DNA of 64,000 bases from an uncultured Alsobacter sp. (GTDB lineage Bacteria > Pseudomonadota > Alphaproteobacteria > Rhizobiales > Beijerinckiaceae): NCBI RefSeq assembly GCF_945952055.1, contig NZ_CAMFHB010000013.1, positions 62,001 to 126,000 of the forward strand. The letters run 5' to 3'. This document shows, one piece after another, positions 43,589-51,445 of this stretch (positions within the stretch are counted from its first letter, which is position 1; the number at the start of each line of letters is the position of its first letter). The notes under the pieces were generated by a model. That model was given only the letters and a program-made list of their open reading frames with translations, ran no database searches and was not told where the DNA came from. Both the position numbers and the translations under genes were made by a program.

Positions 43589-44361
43589 CCGCCTCGCTCG
43601 CTGACTTCGCGCTCGCCATCGCCTCGGGCGGCATCAAGGTCGTCGACCTCACCCAGACGCTGGCGCCGGAGTTCCCGGCGCTCGTCCTGCCGCCGGAGCT
43701 CGGCCAGTGCGCGCCGTTCCGCATGGAGGAGGTGTCGCGCTACGACGCGCGCGGCCCCGCCTGGTACTGGAACAATATCTCGATGAGCGAGCACTGCGGC
43801 ACGCATTACGACGCGCCGATCCACTGGGTGACGGGGCGGGATCTCCCCAACAACAGCGTCGACACGATCCCGGTGGAGCGCTTCGTGGCGCCGGCCTGCG
43901 TCATCGACTGCTCGGCGGAGTCCGCCGCCAACGCGGACTTCACGCTCGAGGTCGCCCACATCGAGGCGTGGGAGGCGAAGCACGGCCGCATCCCCGAAGG
44001 CTGGTGGGTGCTGCTGCGGACCGACTGGTCGAAGCTCGACGCGGCCGGCTATGCGGGGCTTCGCGAGGACGGCGCGCACACGCCGGGGCCGTCGCCCGCC
44101 GCCATGCGCTTCCTCGTCGAGGAGCGCGGGATCCTGGGCCTCGGCACCGAGACCATCGGCACCGATGCCGGCCAGGCGCACCACTTCGTGCCGCCCTATC
44201 CGGCACACCACTACCTGCACGGCAATGGCCGCTACGGGCTTCAGTGCCTGTGCAACCTCGACCTGCTGCCTCCCCGCGGTGCCATCATCGTCGCGGCGCC
44301 TCTGAAGATCCGGCAGGGCTCCGGCTCGCCGCTGCGCGTGCTCGCGCTGGTGGAGGGCTGA
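43585..44361 (+). CDS. Cyclase family protein (kynurenine formamidase-like metal hydrolase)
   Basis: 258 aa with the signature H-x-G-T-H-x-D-x-P-x-H (H70-C-G-T-H74-Y-D76-A-P-I-H80) that binds Mn or Zn. PF04199 members hydrolyse N-formylkynurenine or isatin. It overlaps the DUF35-SDR stop by four bases (ATGA) and is followed three bases later by an SDR. In this catabolic context it may hydrolyse a ring or lactone intermediate; the substrate is unknown. Confidence 0.88.
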   Translation: MTASLADFALAIASGGIKVVDLTQTLAPEFPALVLPPELGQCAPFRMEEVSRYDARGPAWYWNNISMSEHCGTHYDAPIHWVTGRDLPNNSVDTIPVERFVAPACVIDCSAESAANADFTLEVAHIEAWEAKHGRIPEGWWVLLRTDWSKLDAAGYAGLREDGAHTPGPSPAAMRFLVEERGILGLGTETIGTDAGQAHHFVPPYPAHHYLHGNGRYGLQCLCNLDLLPPRGAIIVAAPLKIRQGSGSPLRVLALVEG

Positions 44362-44364
44362 ACC

Positions 44365-45096
44365 ATGGCGGGGCAGCGCACGGCGCTCGTCACGGGGGGC
44401 GCCGCCGGCATCGGTGCCGCGCTCTGCGCCTCGCTGCTGGCGGATGGGTATTCCGTCGTCTCGATCGACCGAAACCAGCCTGCCGCAACTGTTCCGGGCC
44501 GCACCGATCTGGTCTGCGATCTCACCGACATCGCCGCAACCGAGGCGGTTGCGCGCGAGGTCGCAGCGCAGCACCGGATCACGCACTTCGTCCACAACGC
44601 CGGCACCGTTCGCGCCAACCTCATGGAGAGCGCGACGCCGGCCGACCTCGCTGCGCTCACGCAACTGCATCTGGGCTCGGCGCTTACGCTGGCGCAGGCG
44701 GTGCTCCCCGGCATGAAGGACGCCGGCACCGGCCGCATCGTGCTGATGAGCTCGCGCGCCGCGCTCGGCACGGTGACCCGTACCGCCTATTCCGCCACCA
44801 AGGCCGGCGTCATCGGCATGGTCCGCACCTGGGCCCTCGAGCTCGCCCGCCACGGCATCACCGTCAACGCCGTCGCCCCCGGCCCGATTGGCGGCACGGA
44901 CATGTTCCACGAGGTCCTGCCGAAGGGCGACCCCCGCATCGAGGGCCTCGCCGCGTCGATCCCGGTGAAGCGCCTGGGCACGCCCGAGGACGTGGTCAAC
45001 GCGGTGCGGTTCTTCATCGCCGACGAGTCGGGCTTCGTGACGGGGCAGACGCTCTACGTGTGTGGCGGAGCGAGCGTGGGGCAGGCGGGGGTGTGA
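44365..45096 (+). CDS. Short-chain dehydrogenase/reductase (intact)
   Basis: 243 aa classical SDR: T-G-G-A-A-G-I-G, H-N-A-G, catalytic Ser in L-M-S-S-R, and Y-S-A-T-K. All catalytic residues are present, unlike the SDR domain two genes upstream. It could be the dihydrodiol dehydrogenase that follows the Rieske oxygenase, or the active half of a dimer with the degenerate SDR. Last gene of the operon that begins at 36710. Confidence 0.9.
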   Translation: MAGQRTALVTGGAAGIGAALCASLLADGYSVVSIDRNQPAATVPGRTDLVCDLTDIAATEAVAREVAAQHRITHFVHNAGTVRANLMESATPADLAALTQLHLGSALTLAQAVLPGMKDAGTGRIVLMSSRAALGTVTRTAYSATKAGVIGMVRTWALELARHGITVNAVAPGPIGGTDMFHEVLPKGDPRIEGLAASIPVKRLGTPEDVVNAVRFFIADESGFVTGQTLYVCGGASVGQAGV

Positions 45097-45128
45097 GGCA
45101 ACTCAAACCCGTTGCTCCACCCGTTGTA

Positions 45129-45157
45129 TTGACACTGTGGATACGTTCTTCCATATT
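45129..45157 (+). promoter_or_regulatory. Promoter for the DUF1778/GNAT pair
   Basis: TTGACA at 45129-45134, 17 bases, CATATT at 45152-45157, seven bases before the ATG at 45164. The AT-rich stretch differs from its surroundings. The antitoxin probably binds here. Confidence 0.55.
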
Positions 45158-45163
45158 GAATCG

Positions 45164-45505
45164 ATGGTCAAAGCGCGCGCCACGGCATCCGGATCTGTCC
45201 ACTCCACGTCTGCCCGACTCGTGGAGCGCCCTTCGACGGCTGATGCCAAGGGCAGCATCAATTTGCGGATCGAAGCCGGAACGCGCCAACTGATTGACGA
45301 CGCTGCCGCAGTTCTCGGAAAGACTCGCACCGAGTTCATGATCGAAAGCGCGAGACGGCAGGCCGTGGACGTTCTTTTGGACCAGCGTTTGTTCACGCTG
45401 GACCCGGAGCGCTACGATGCTTTCGTGCAGGCGCTCGACAATCCGCCTGCACCGGGACCGAAGCTGAAGGCGCTCCTTCGCCGGACCCCGGCATGGCAAA
45501 AGTAG
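45164..45505 (+). CDS. DUF1778 antitoxin (TacA-like)
   Basis: 113 aa. The ribbon-helix-helix region is K-G-S-I-N-L-R-I-E-A-G-T-R-Q-L-I-D and K-T-R-T-E-F-M-I-E-S-A-R-R-Q-A, characteristic of DUF1778; the C-terminal part (F-T-L-D-P-E-R-Y-D-A-F) neutralises the toxin. The chosen start (45164) follows the promoter directly; the frame runs upstream to 45062 inside the SDR gene. Overlaps the toxin gene by 13 bases. Confidence 0.88.
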   Translation: MVKARATASGSVHSTSARLVERPSTADAKGSINLRIEAGTRQLIDDAAAVLGKTRTEFMIESARRQAVDVLLDQRLFTLDPERYDAFVQALDNPPAPGPKLKALLRRTPAWQK

Positions 45506-46023
45506 GCGACAGGCAAACTCCACCCGAGCCAGGCCTATCGCCTCCCGTTCCTTTGGCGATGGAGCACGATACGTCGGCGTTCGATTGTGGCGAGCCTGCG
45601 CTGAATGATTGGCTTCGCCTGCGCGCCATGAAGAATGAAGGCCGGTTTTCGCGGACCTATGTCGTTTGCAAAGACAACCAGGTCGTCGGCTATTTCTGCA
45701 TTTCGGCAGGGACCGTCGAGCGCCGAGCGGTCCCCGGCAAGATCCGCCGCAATGCGCCCGACACGGTTCCGGTGTCCGTCATCGGACGATTGGCCGTCTG
45801 TCGTTCTCATGCGGGCAAGGGACTGGGCGCAGACTTGCTTTCAGACGCACTGCGCCGGATTGCCGCGGCATCGCAGAACATCGGCATCGGCGCGGTTTTG
45901 GTCCACGCCAAGAGCGATGCCGCCAAGAGGTTTTATCTGCGCTGCGCTGAGTTCATCGAATACCCCGAGGATAGCCGAACGTTGTTCTTGCCGATCGAAA
46001 CGGTAGTTGCGGCCTTCGGCTGA
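45493..46023 (+). CDS. GNAT acetyltransferase toxin (TacT-like)
   Basis: 176 aa. Begins with the family's D-C-G-E-P-A-L-N-D-W-L region; acetyl-CoA binding motif R-S-H-A-G-K-G-L-G-A and the catalytic Tyr in K-R-F-Y-L-R-C. Toxins of this type acetylate the amino group of aminoacyl-tRNA. Overlap with the DUF1778 gene and their order are typical. Convergent with an acyl-CoA ligase. Confidence 0.9.
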   Translation: MAKVGDRQTPPEPGLSPPVPLAMEHDTSAFDCGEPALNDWLRLRAMKNEGRFSRTYVVCKDNQVVGYFCISAGTVERRAVPGKIRRNAPDTVPVSVIGRLAVCRSHAGKGLGADLLSDALRRIAAASQNIGIGAVLVHAKSDAAKRFYLRCAEFIEYPEDSRTLFLPIETVVAAFG

Positions 46024-46059
46024 CCCCTGGGGTTTGCCAACACTGGGCTCTTTGATGCT

Positions 46060-46092
46060 GCGCCGAGAGGCGGCGTGTCGAAGGACGCAGAA
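46060..46092. repeat. Intergenic inverted repeat family B, degenerate half copy
   Basis: GCGCCGAGAGGCGGCGTGTCGAAGGACGCAGA keeps the GTCGAAGGACGCA block but not the partner arm. Between the convergent GNAT and ligase genes. Confidence 0.5.
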
Positions 46093-46101
46093 CCTCTCCG
46101 T

Positions 46102-47694
46102 TCACCCCAGCGTCGTGCGGTCCACCGTCGTCGCGGTCACGCCGATGTCGCGCAGCTTGAACTTCTGCACCTTGCCGTTCTCGGTGCGGGGCAGGGCCTC
46201 GACGATGTCGAGGTAGCGGGGCACGGCGTGCCGCGGGAGTTCCTTGGCGCAATAGGCGAAGAACTCGGCGTGGGGCAAGGCCATGCCGGGCTTCACGACG
46301 ATGGCGGCCATGACCTCGTCCTCGGCGAGGTCGGACGGGACCGGGAACACGGCCACCGTCTCCACGGCGGGGTGCGCGGCCACGACCTGCTCGACCTCGA
46401 AAGAAGAGATGTTCTCGCCGCGGCGGCGGATGACGTCCTTCAGGCGGTCGAGGAAGGAGAAGGTGCCGTCGGCGTGGCGGACGACGCGGTCGCCGGTGTG
46501 GAACCAGAGATTGCGCCAGGCCTCGACGGTCTTGTCGGGCATGCCGAAATAGCCGTTGGAGAAGCAGAACGGCTCGTCGGCGCGCACCACCAGTTCGCCC
46601 GCGGTCTCGGCCGGAACCTCGTTGTCGTTCTCGTCGACGACCTTCGCGGTGACGCCCACCTGCACGGTGCCCATCTTGCCTGGCACGCGCTCGTCGGCGG
46701 TGCCACCGATGATGAAGTTCGTCTCGGTGGAGCCAAAGCCATCGATGAGGCGCACGCCGGTGCGCTCGAAGAGGGTGTGGTGCATGCCGGGCGGCACGCC
46801 TGGACCCAGCGCCACGCGGACGCGGTGGTTGCGCTCGGCCGGCGTCGCGGGCTGGGCCATCAGCATCGGCACCATGGCGCCGAGCAGGTAGCCGACGGAG
46901 GCGCCCGCATCGCCCATCATGGTCCAGAACTGCGAGGCGGAGAACCGCGGCAGCACGACCTGCGACGAGCCGGTCAGCAGGGCCTGGAAGAAGCAGTTGA
47001 TGGCGTTGGTGTGGAAGAGCGGCAGGGTGGTCGCCAGCACGTCTCCGTCGCGCATCTGCAGGTAGCGGGCCGTGTAGATCGCCCACCAGTGGAACTGGGC
47101 CTGCGGGCAGACCACGCCCTTCGGCGCACCGGTCGTGCCCGAGGTGTAGAGGATGGCGAAGGGATCGCCCGGATTGGCCGGCCGTGCCGGCAGGGCCTCG
47201 CCGTTTCCGTCGAAGCGGCTCGTCGGCAGGTCGGACGAGGCGCCGGCGCCGGCCGGGTCGTCGCCGATGACCCAGACCCGCTCCAGCGCGAGGCCGGTGA
47301 GGCTGCCCGCCGGCAGCGCGGCGAGCAGGGCGCCGTCGGCCACGAGCAGGCGCGCGCCGGAGTTCTCCAGGTAGTAGCGGAGCTGGCGTTCCTTGACGGC
47401 GATGTTGAGCGGCACGGCGACGGCGCCGAGCCAGCCGCAGCCGACCAGCGTGCGCATGATCTCGGGCCGGTTGGGCGACAGGATCGCCACGCGATCTCCC
47501 GCGCCGAGGCCGGCGGAGGCCAGCGCGCCGGCCATGCGCGCGGCGATGCCGGGCGCATCGGCGAAGGTCCAGCGGTCGTCGAGGCACGAGAACAGCGGGC
47601 GGTCGCCGTAGCGCTCCGCCTGCAGGCGCAGCATGGCGGGGACCGTGCGGTCAGCGGGCGGCAGCGGCAGCTGCGGGAAGCCGTCGAGGATCAC
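46102..47694 (-). CDS. AMP-dependent acyl-CoA ligase
   Basis: 530 aa. Motifs: L-Y-T-S-G-T-T-G-A-P-K-G, D-G-F-G-S-T-E-T-N, W-F-H-T-G-D-R-V-V-R-H-A-D-G-T, D-R-L-K-D-V-I-R-R-R-G-E-N-I and the catalytic Lys in R-T-E-N-G-K-V-Q-K. The start is a GTG at 47694 overlapping the upstream LivF stop (GTGA), so it is the last gene of the LIV importer operon. It would trap the imported acid as a CoA ester. Confidence 0.9.
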   Translation of the reverse strand: MILDGFPQLPLPPADRTVPAMLRLQAERYGDRPLFSCLDDRWTFADAPGIAARMAGALASAGLGAGDRVAILSPNRPEIMRTLVGCGWLGAVAVPLNIAVKERQLRYYLENSGARLLVADGALLAALPAGSLTGLALERVWVIGDDPAGAGASSDLPTSRFDGNGEALPARPANPGDPFAILYTSGTTGAPKGVVCPQAQFHWWAIYTARYLQMRDGDVLATTLPLFHTNAINCFFQALLTGSSQVVLPRFSASQFWTMMGDAGASVGYLLGAMVPMLMAQPATPAERNHRVRVALGPGVPPGMHHTLFERTGVRLIDGFGSTETNFIIGGTADERVPGKMGTVQVGVTAKVVDENDNEVPAETAGELVVRADEPFCFSNGYFGMPDKTVEAWRNLWFHTGDRVVRHADGTFSFLDRLKDVIRRRGENISSFEVEQVVAAHPAVETVAVFPVPSDLAEDEVMAAIVVKPGMALPHAEFFAYCAKELPRHAVPRYLDIVEALPRTENGKVQKFKLRDIGVTATTVDRTTLG

Positions 47695-48410
47695 GCGGCG
47701 CCTCCGAGGTATGTGGCTGTGACGCGCGGATCGTTCAGGAGGTCCGAGGCGGGGCCCTGCAGGGAGACCTCGCCGGTCTCCAGCACGTAGCCGTAGTCGG
47801 CGGTCTCCAGCGCCGCGCGGGCGTTCTGCTCGACGAGCAGGATCGAGACGCCGAGCTCGCGGAGCGACGAGATGATCCGGAAGATCTCGCGCACGATGAG
47901 GGGGGCGAGGCCGAGGCTCGGCTCGTCGAGCATCAGCAGGCGCGGCTTCGACATCAGCGCGCGGCCGAGCGCCAGCATCTGGCGCTCGCCGCCCGACAGC
48001 GTGCTGGCGAGCTGGGCGCGCCGTTCCTTCAGGCGCGGGAAGCGCTCGTAGACGATCTCGAAGCTGCGCTTCACGTGCTCGCGGTCGTGCCGCTGCAGGT
48101 AGGCGCCGAGCAGCAGGTTGTCGGCGACCGACATGTCGCCGAACAGCTCGCGCGTCTCGGGCACGATGCACAGCCCGTCGGCGACGCGGTCCTCGATGTC
48201 GACGCCGGCGAGGTCGCGGCCCTCGTAGGCGACGTGCCCGCGCGACGGCAACAGGCCCATGAGCGCGGCGAGCATGGTCGTCTTGCCCGCGCCGTTCGGT
48301 CCGATGATGGTGACGATCTGGCCCTTGTCGAGCCCGATCGAGACGTCGCGCAGCGCCTCGACCTTGCCGTAGCTGACGCTGAGGCCCCGGACCTCGAGAA
48401 GGCGGCTCAT
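47691..48410 (-). CDS. LIV-type ABC transporter ATPase (LivF-like)
   Basis: 239 aa: Walker A GPNGAGKTTML, signature TLSGGERQMLALGRAL, Walker B LLMLDEPSLGLAP. Overlaps the permease-ATPase fusion gene by ATGA and the ligase by GTGA. Confidence 0.93.
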   Translation of the reverse strand: MSRLLEVRGLSVSYGKVEALRDVSIGLDKGQIVTIIGPNGAGKTTMLAALMGLLPSRGHVAYEGRDLAGVDIEDRVADGLCIVPETRELFGDMSVADNLLLGAYLQRHDREHVKRSFEIVYERFPRLKERRAQLASTLSGGERQMLALGRALMSKPRLLMLDEPSLGLAPLIVREIFRIISSLRELGVSILLVEQNARAALETADYGYVLETGEVSLQGPASDLLNDPRVTATYLGGAA

Positions 48411-50173
48411 GCGACGCCTCCGAGATAGGCTTCCTGCACGACGGTGCTCCGGCGCACCTCCTCGGGCGTGCCTTCCATCAGCTTGGAGCCGAAGTCGACG
48501 ACGACGATGCGGTCGACGAGGCCCATGACGAACTCCATGTCGTGTTCCACGAGGAGCACGCTCACGCCGCGGTCCCGGATGGCCCGGAGCTGCTTGGCGA
48601 GCGCCACCTTCTCGGGCTTGCGCAGGCCGGCGGCGGGCTCGTCCAGCACGATGAGGATCGGGTCGGAGGCGAGCGCGCGGGCGATCTCCAGCACGCGCTG
48701 CTGGCCGAGCGGCAGGTTGCCGGCGAGTTCCTGGGCCTTGCCGCCGAGACCGACGAAATCGAGCATGTCGAGCGCAACGCGGGTGGCGCGGGCCTCTTCT
48801 TCGCGGTCGCGCCGGAACAGGCAGCGCAGGAAGCCGGCCTGCGTGCGCGGATAGGCGCCGAGCAGCACGTTGTCGACGAGCGTCATGCCGGCGCGCAGCT
48901 TCACGTGCTGGAAGGTGCGGGCCATGCCCGAGCGGGCGATGTCGGCCTGGGCCGTGCCGGTGATGTCCTTGCCCATGAAGCCGATGCGGCCGGCATTGAC
49001 CGGCAGCACGCCGGTGACGAGGTTGAAGAGCGTGCTCTTGCCCGCGCCGTTCGGCCCGATGAGGGCGAGGATCTCGCCGGTCTGCATCGTGAAGGACACG
49101 TTGTTGACGGCGACGAGCCCGCCGAAGCGCTTGGTGGCGCCGTCGATGGAGAGCAGCGGCTGGCCGGCGGGCGGCATCGCGCGGGTCGGGAGGCCCTCGG
49201 CCGCCGCCTTCGGCAGCGGGCGGGCGATTGGGAAGAAGCGGCGCAGGATCGAGATGACGCCGCCGCGCGCGAACTGCAGCAGCAGGATCAGGAGCACCGC
49301 GAAGGCCACGATCTCGAGCTGCCCGGCCGACTTGGACAAATAGGGCAGGATGTCCTGGATCTCGTTCTTGAGCAGGACGACGATGCCCGCGCCGACCACC
49401 GCGCCGTAGACGGAGGTGGCCCCACCCGCCATGGCCATGAGCAGGAACTCGATGCTCGGCCGGATGTCGAAGGGTGAGGGGCTGATGAAGCGCAGCATGT
49501 GCGCGTAGAGCCAGCCGGCGACGCCGGCGAGGACCGCGGCGAAGACGAAGATGGTGAGGCGCACCCGGAAGAGCTCGACGCCGAGGCTCGCCAGCATCGT
49601 GGCCCCGCCGCGCAGCGACCGGATGGCGCGGCCGACGCGGGAATCGAGCAGGTTGGCGACGGACCACATCGCCACGGCCAACACCGCCCAGATCAGGTAG
49701 TAGATCGCCCAGTTCGGCCCGAAGACGATGCCGAAGAGGCTGATCGGCGGGATGCTGCGGATGCCGTCATACGCGCCCAGCCCCGGGATGTTGGGGAACA
49801 GGAAGTAGATCGCGATGCCCCAGGCAATCGTGCTCAGCGGCAGGAAGTGGCCGCCGAGGCGCAGCGTGATGGCGCCCAGCAGCAGCGCCACGGCGCCGGT
49901 CAGGACGACCGCCAGGACGAGGCCGAGGATGGGCGGCAGGCCGAGGTTCACCGTCACGAACGCGGTCGCGTAGGCGCCGACGCCGACGAGCGCCGCCTGG
50001 CCGAACGAGGTGAGCCCGCCGAACCCCGTCATCAGCACGAGGCCGAGCGCCACGATGGCGCCGATGCCCACGTAGTTGAGCAGGGTGATCGAGAAGGGGC
50101 TGGCGACGAGCGGCACGATGGCCATCACGACGATGGCCACCAGCGGGATGACGCGGAGGACCACCGGGTTCAC
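48407..50173 (-). CDS. LIV-type ABC transporter permease-ATPase fusion (LivM-LivG)
   Basis: 588 aa single chain. Residues 1 to about 305 form a LivM-like permease (T-G-F-G-G-L-T-S-F-G-Q-A, N-L-L-D-S-R-V-G-R-A-I-R-S-L, G-G-A-T-S-V-Y-G). A Pro/Ala-rich linker (about 310-345) joins a LivG-like ATPase with Walker A GPNGAGKSTLFN and D-E-P-A-A-G-L-R-K-P-E. In the first LIV cluster of this window these are separate genes. No frameshift or internal stop is needed, so the fusion is real in the sequence. Confidence 0.92.
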   Translation of the reverse strand: MNPVVLRVIPLVAIVVMAIVPLVASPFSITLLNYVGIGAIVALGLVLMTGFGGLTSFGQAALVGVGAYATAFVTVNLGLPPILGLVLAVVLTGAVALLLGAITLRLGGHFLPLSTIAWGIAIYFLFPNIPGLGAYDGIRSIPPISLFGIVFGPNWAIYYLIWAVLAVAMWSVANLLDSRVGRAIRSLRGGATMLASLGVELFRVRLTIFVFAAVLAGVAGWLYAHMLRFISPSPFDIRPSIEFLLMAMAGGATSVYGAVVGAGIVVLLKNEIQDILPYLSKSAGQLEIVAFAVLLILLLQFARGGVISILRRFFPIARPLPKAAAEGLPTRAMPPAGQPLLSIDGATKRFGGLVAVNNVSFTMQTGEILALIGPNGAGKSTLFNLVTGVLPVNAGRIGFMGKDITGTAQADIARSGMARTFQHVKLRAGMTLVDNVLLGAYPRTQAGFLRCLFRRDREEEARATRVALDMLDFVGLGGKAQELAGNLPLGQQRVLEIARALASDPILIVLDEPAAGLRKPEKVALAKQLRAIRDRGVSVLLVEHDMEFVMGLVDRIVVVDFGSKLMEGTPEEVRRSTVVQEAYLGGVA

Positions 50174-51219
50174 GCGATGTCCTCCTCTTCCTCCTCATGG
50201 TGCTTCGTGATCAGCGAGCGCCAGATGAGGATGGGAATGAGCGCCGAGAACACGATCGTGTCCTTGAGCGCGCTCGAGAAGAACGACGCGTAACTTTCCA
50301 GCATGCCGATGGCGACGGCGCCGACGGCGGTGAGCGGGTAGCTCATGAGCCCGCCGATGATGGCGCCCACGAAGGCCTTCAGGCCGATGAGGAAGCCACT
50401 GTCGTAGTAGAGCGTCGCCACGGGCCCGATGAGGAGGCCCGAGACGCCGGCCAGGATCGAGGCGAGGATGTAGGCCAGCGCGCCGGCGTTCTGCGGGCGG
50501 ATGCCGACGATGCGGGCCCCCGTGCGGTTGATGGCGGTCGCGCGCAGCGCCTTCCCGCCGATCGTCTTCTCGAAATACAGGAACAGGAGCCCGGAGAAGG
50601 CGGCGGCCGCCAGCACCATCAGCAGCGTCTGGGCGCTCACGCTGACGCCGGCGATGTCGAACATGGCCCGCGACACCGGTTCGGTGCGAAAACCCTCGGG
50701 GCCGAAGAACAGCAGGGCGAGGCCCGAGATGGCGAAGTGGACGGCCACGGCCACGATGAGCAGCACGAGCGCGGAAGCGTCGGCCAGCGGGCGGAAGGCG
50801 ATGCGGTCGATGAGCGGCGCGATGGGAAGCACGAGCAGCAAAGCGAGCAGCATCTGAAGGCCCAGGCCCATCGCGATGCCGGTCGTGAGCCAGGCGACGC
50901 CGGCGGGGATGCAAGGCAGGATCCCGTAGTAGAGCAGGGCCTTCGGCAGCGCCGCCGTGCGTCCCGCCCGCACCAGTGAGAACACCTCGACGGCCAGCGC
51001 GATCGCGGCCAGAACCAGCACCAGCATGACCGTGCCGGGCAGGCGTCCCATCTGCAGCATGGCCAGCGTCAACGCGGCGAAGGCGACGATGTCGCCGAAC
51101 GGCACGAACATGACCCGCGTCACCGAGAAGATGAGCACGGTGCCGAGCGCGATCAGGACGTAGATCGCCCCATTCGCGATGCCGTCGACGGCCAGGATTG
51201 CTGCGATCTCGAGGTCCAT
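50170..51219 (-). CDS. LIV-type ABC transporter permease (LivH-like)
   Basis: 349 aa, longer than usual (about 290) because of extra hydrophobic residues around 60-140. Landmarks G-I-A-N-G-A-I-Y-V-L-I-A-L-G and R-A-T-A-I-N-R-T-G-A-R-I-V-G-I. The tail is acidic (H-H-E-E-E-E-E-D-I-A). Divergent from the binding-protein gene at 51446. Confidence 0.9.
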   Translation of the reverse strand: MDLEIAAILAVDGIANGAIYVLIALGTVLIFSVTRVMFVPFGDIVAFAALTLAMLQMGRLPGTVMLVLVLAAIALAVEVFSLVRAGRTAALPKALLYYGILPCIPAGVAWLTTGIAMGLGLQMLLALLLVLPIAPLIDRIAFRPLADASALVLLIVAVAVHFAISGLALLFFGPEGFRTEPVSRAMFDIAGVSVSAQTLLMVLAAAAFSGLLFLYFEKTIGGKALRATAINRTGARIVGIRPQNAGALAYILASILAGVSGLLIGPVATLYYDSGFLIGLKAFVGAIIGGLMSYPLTAVGAVAIGMLESYASFFSSALKDTIVFSALIPILIWRSLITKHHEEEEEDIA

Positions 51220-51278
51220 GCCCCATGGGGACGCAACCGCCCCCGACCTGTCAAGACGAGCGGAGCCACAGCAACAAA

Positions 51279-51298
51279 ATACTTTACGTGTTAAATAT
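51279..51298. promoter_or_regulatory. Candidate operator in the LivH/LivK divergent gap
   Basis: ATACTTTACGTGTTAAATAT is an AT-rich imperfect palindrome (14 of 20 positions symmetric, with TTTA-N5-TAAA core) in a GC-rich gap. It could bind a regulator of both operons; no regulator gene is adjacent. Confidence 0.3.
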
Positions 51299-51445
51299 CT
51301 CGGGCCTACTCTGCGGGCCTGGGAGGGGTCCCTTCGACGACCGGAAAGCCGTGCCTGCGCCGTCGCGCAGGGGCGCGTTTCGCGTCGGCCGGAAGCGCTC
51401 TACCATGCGATTGCGTCCGCCTGGACGCCAGTGGAGGGAAACACG

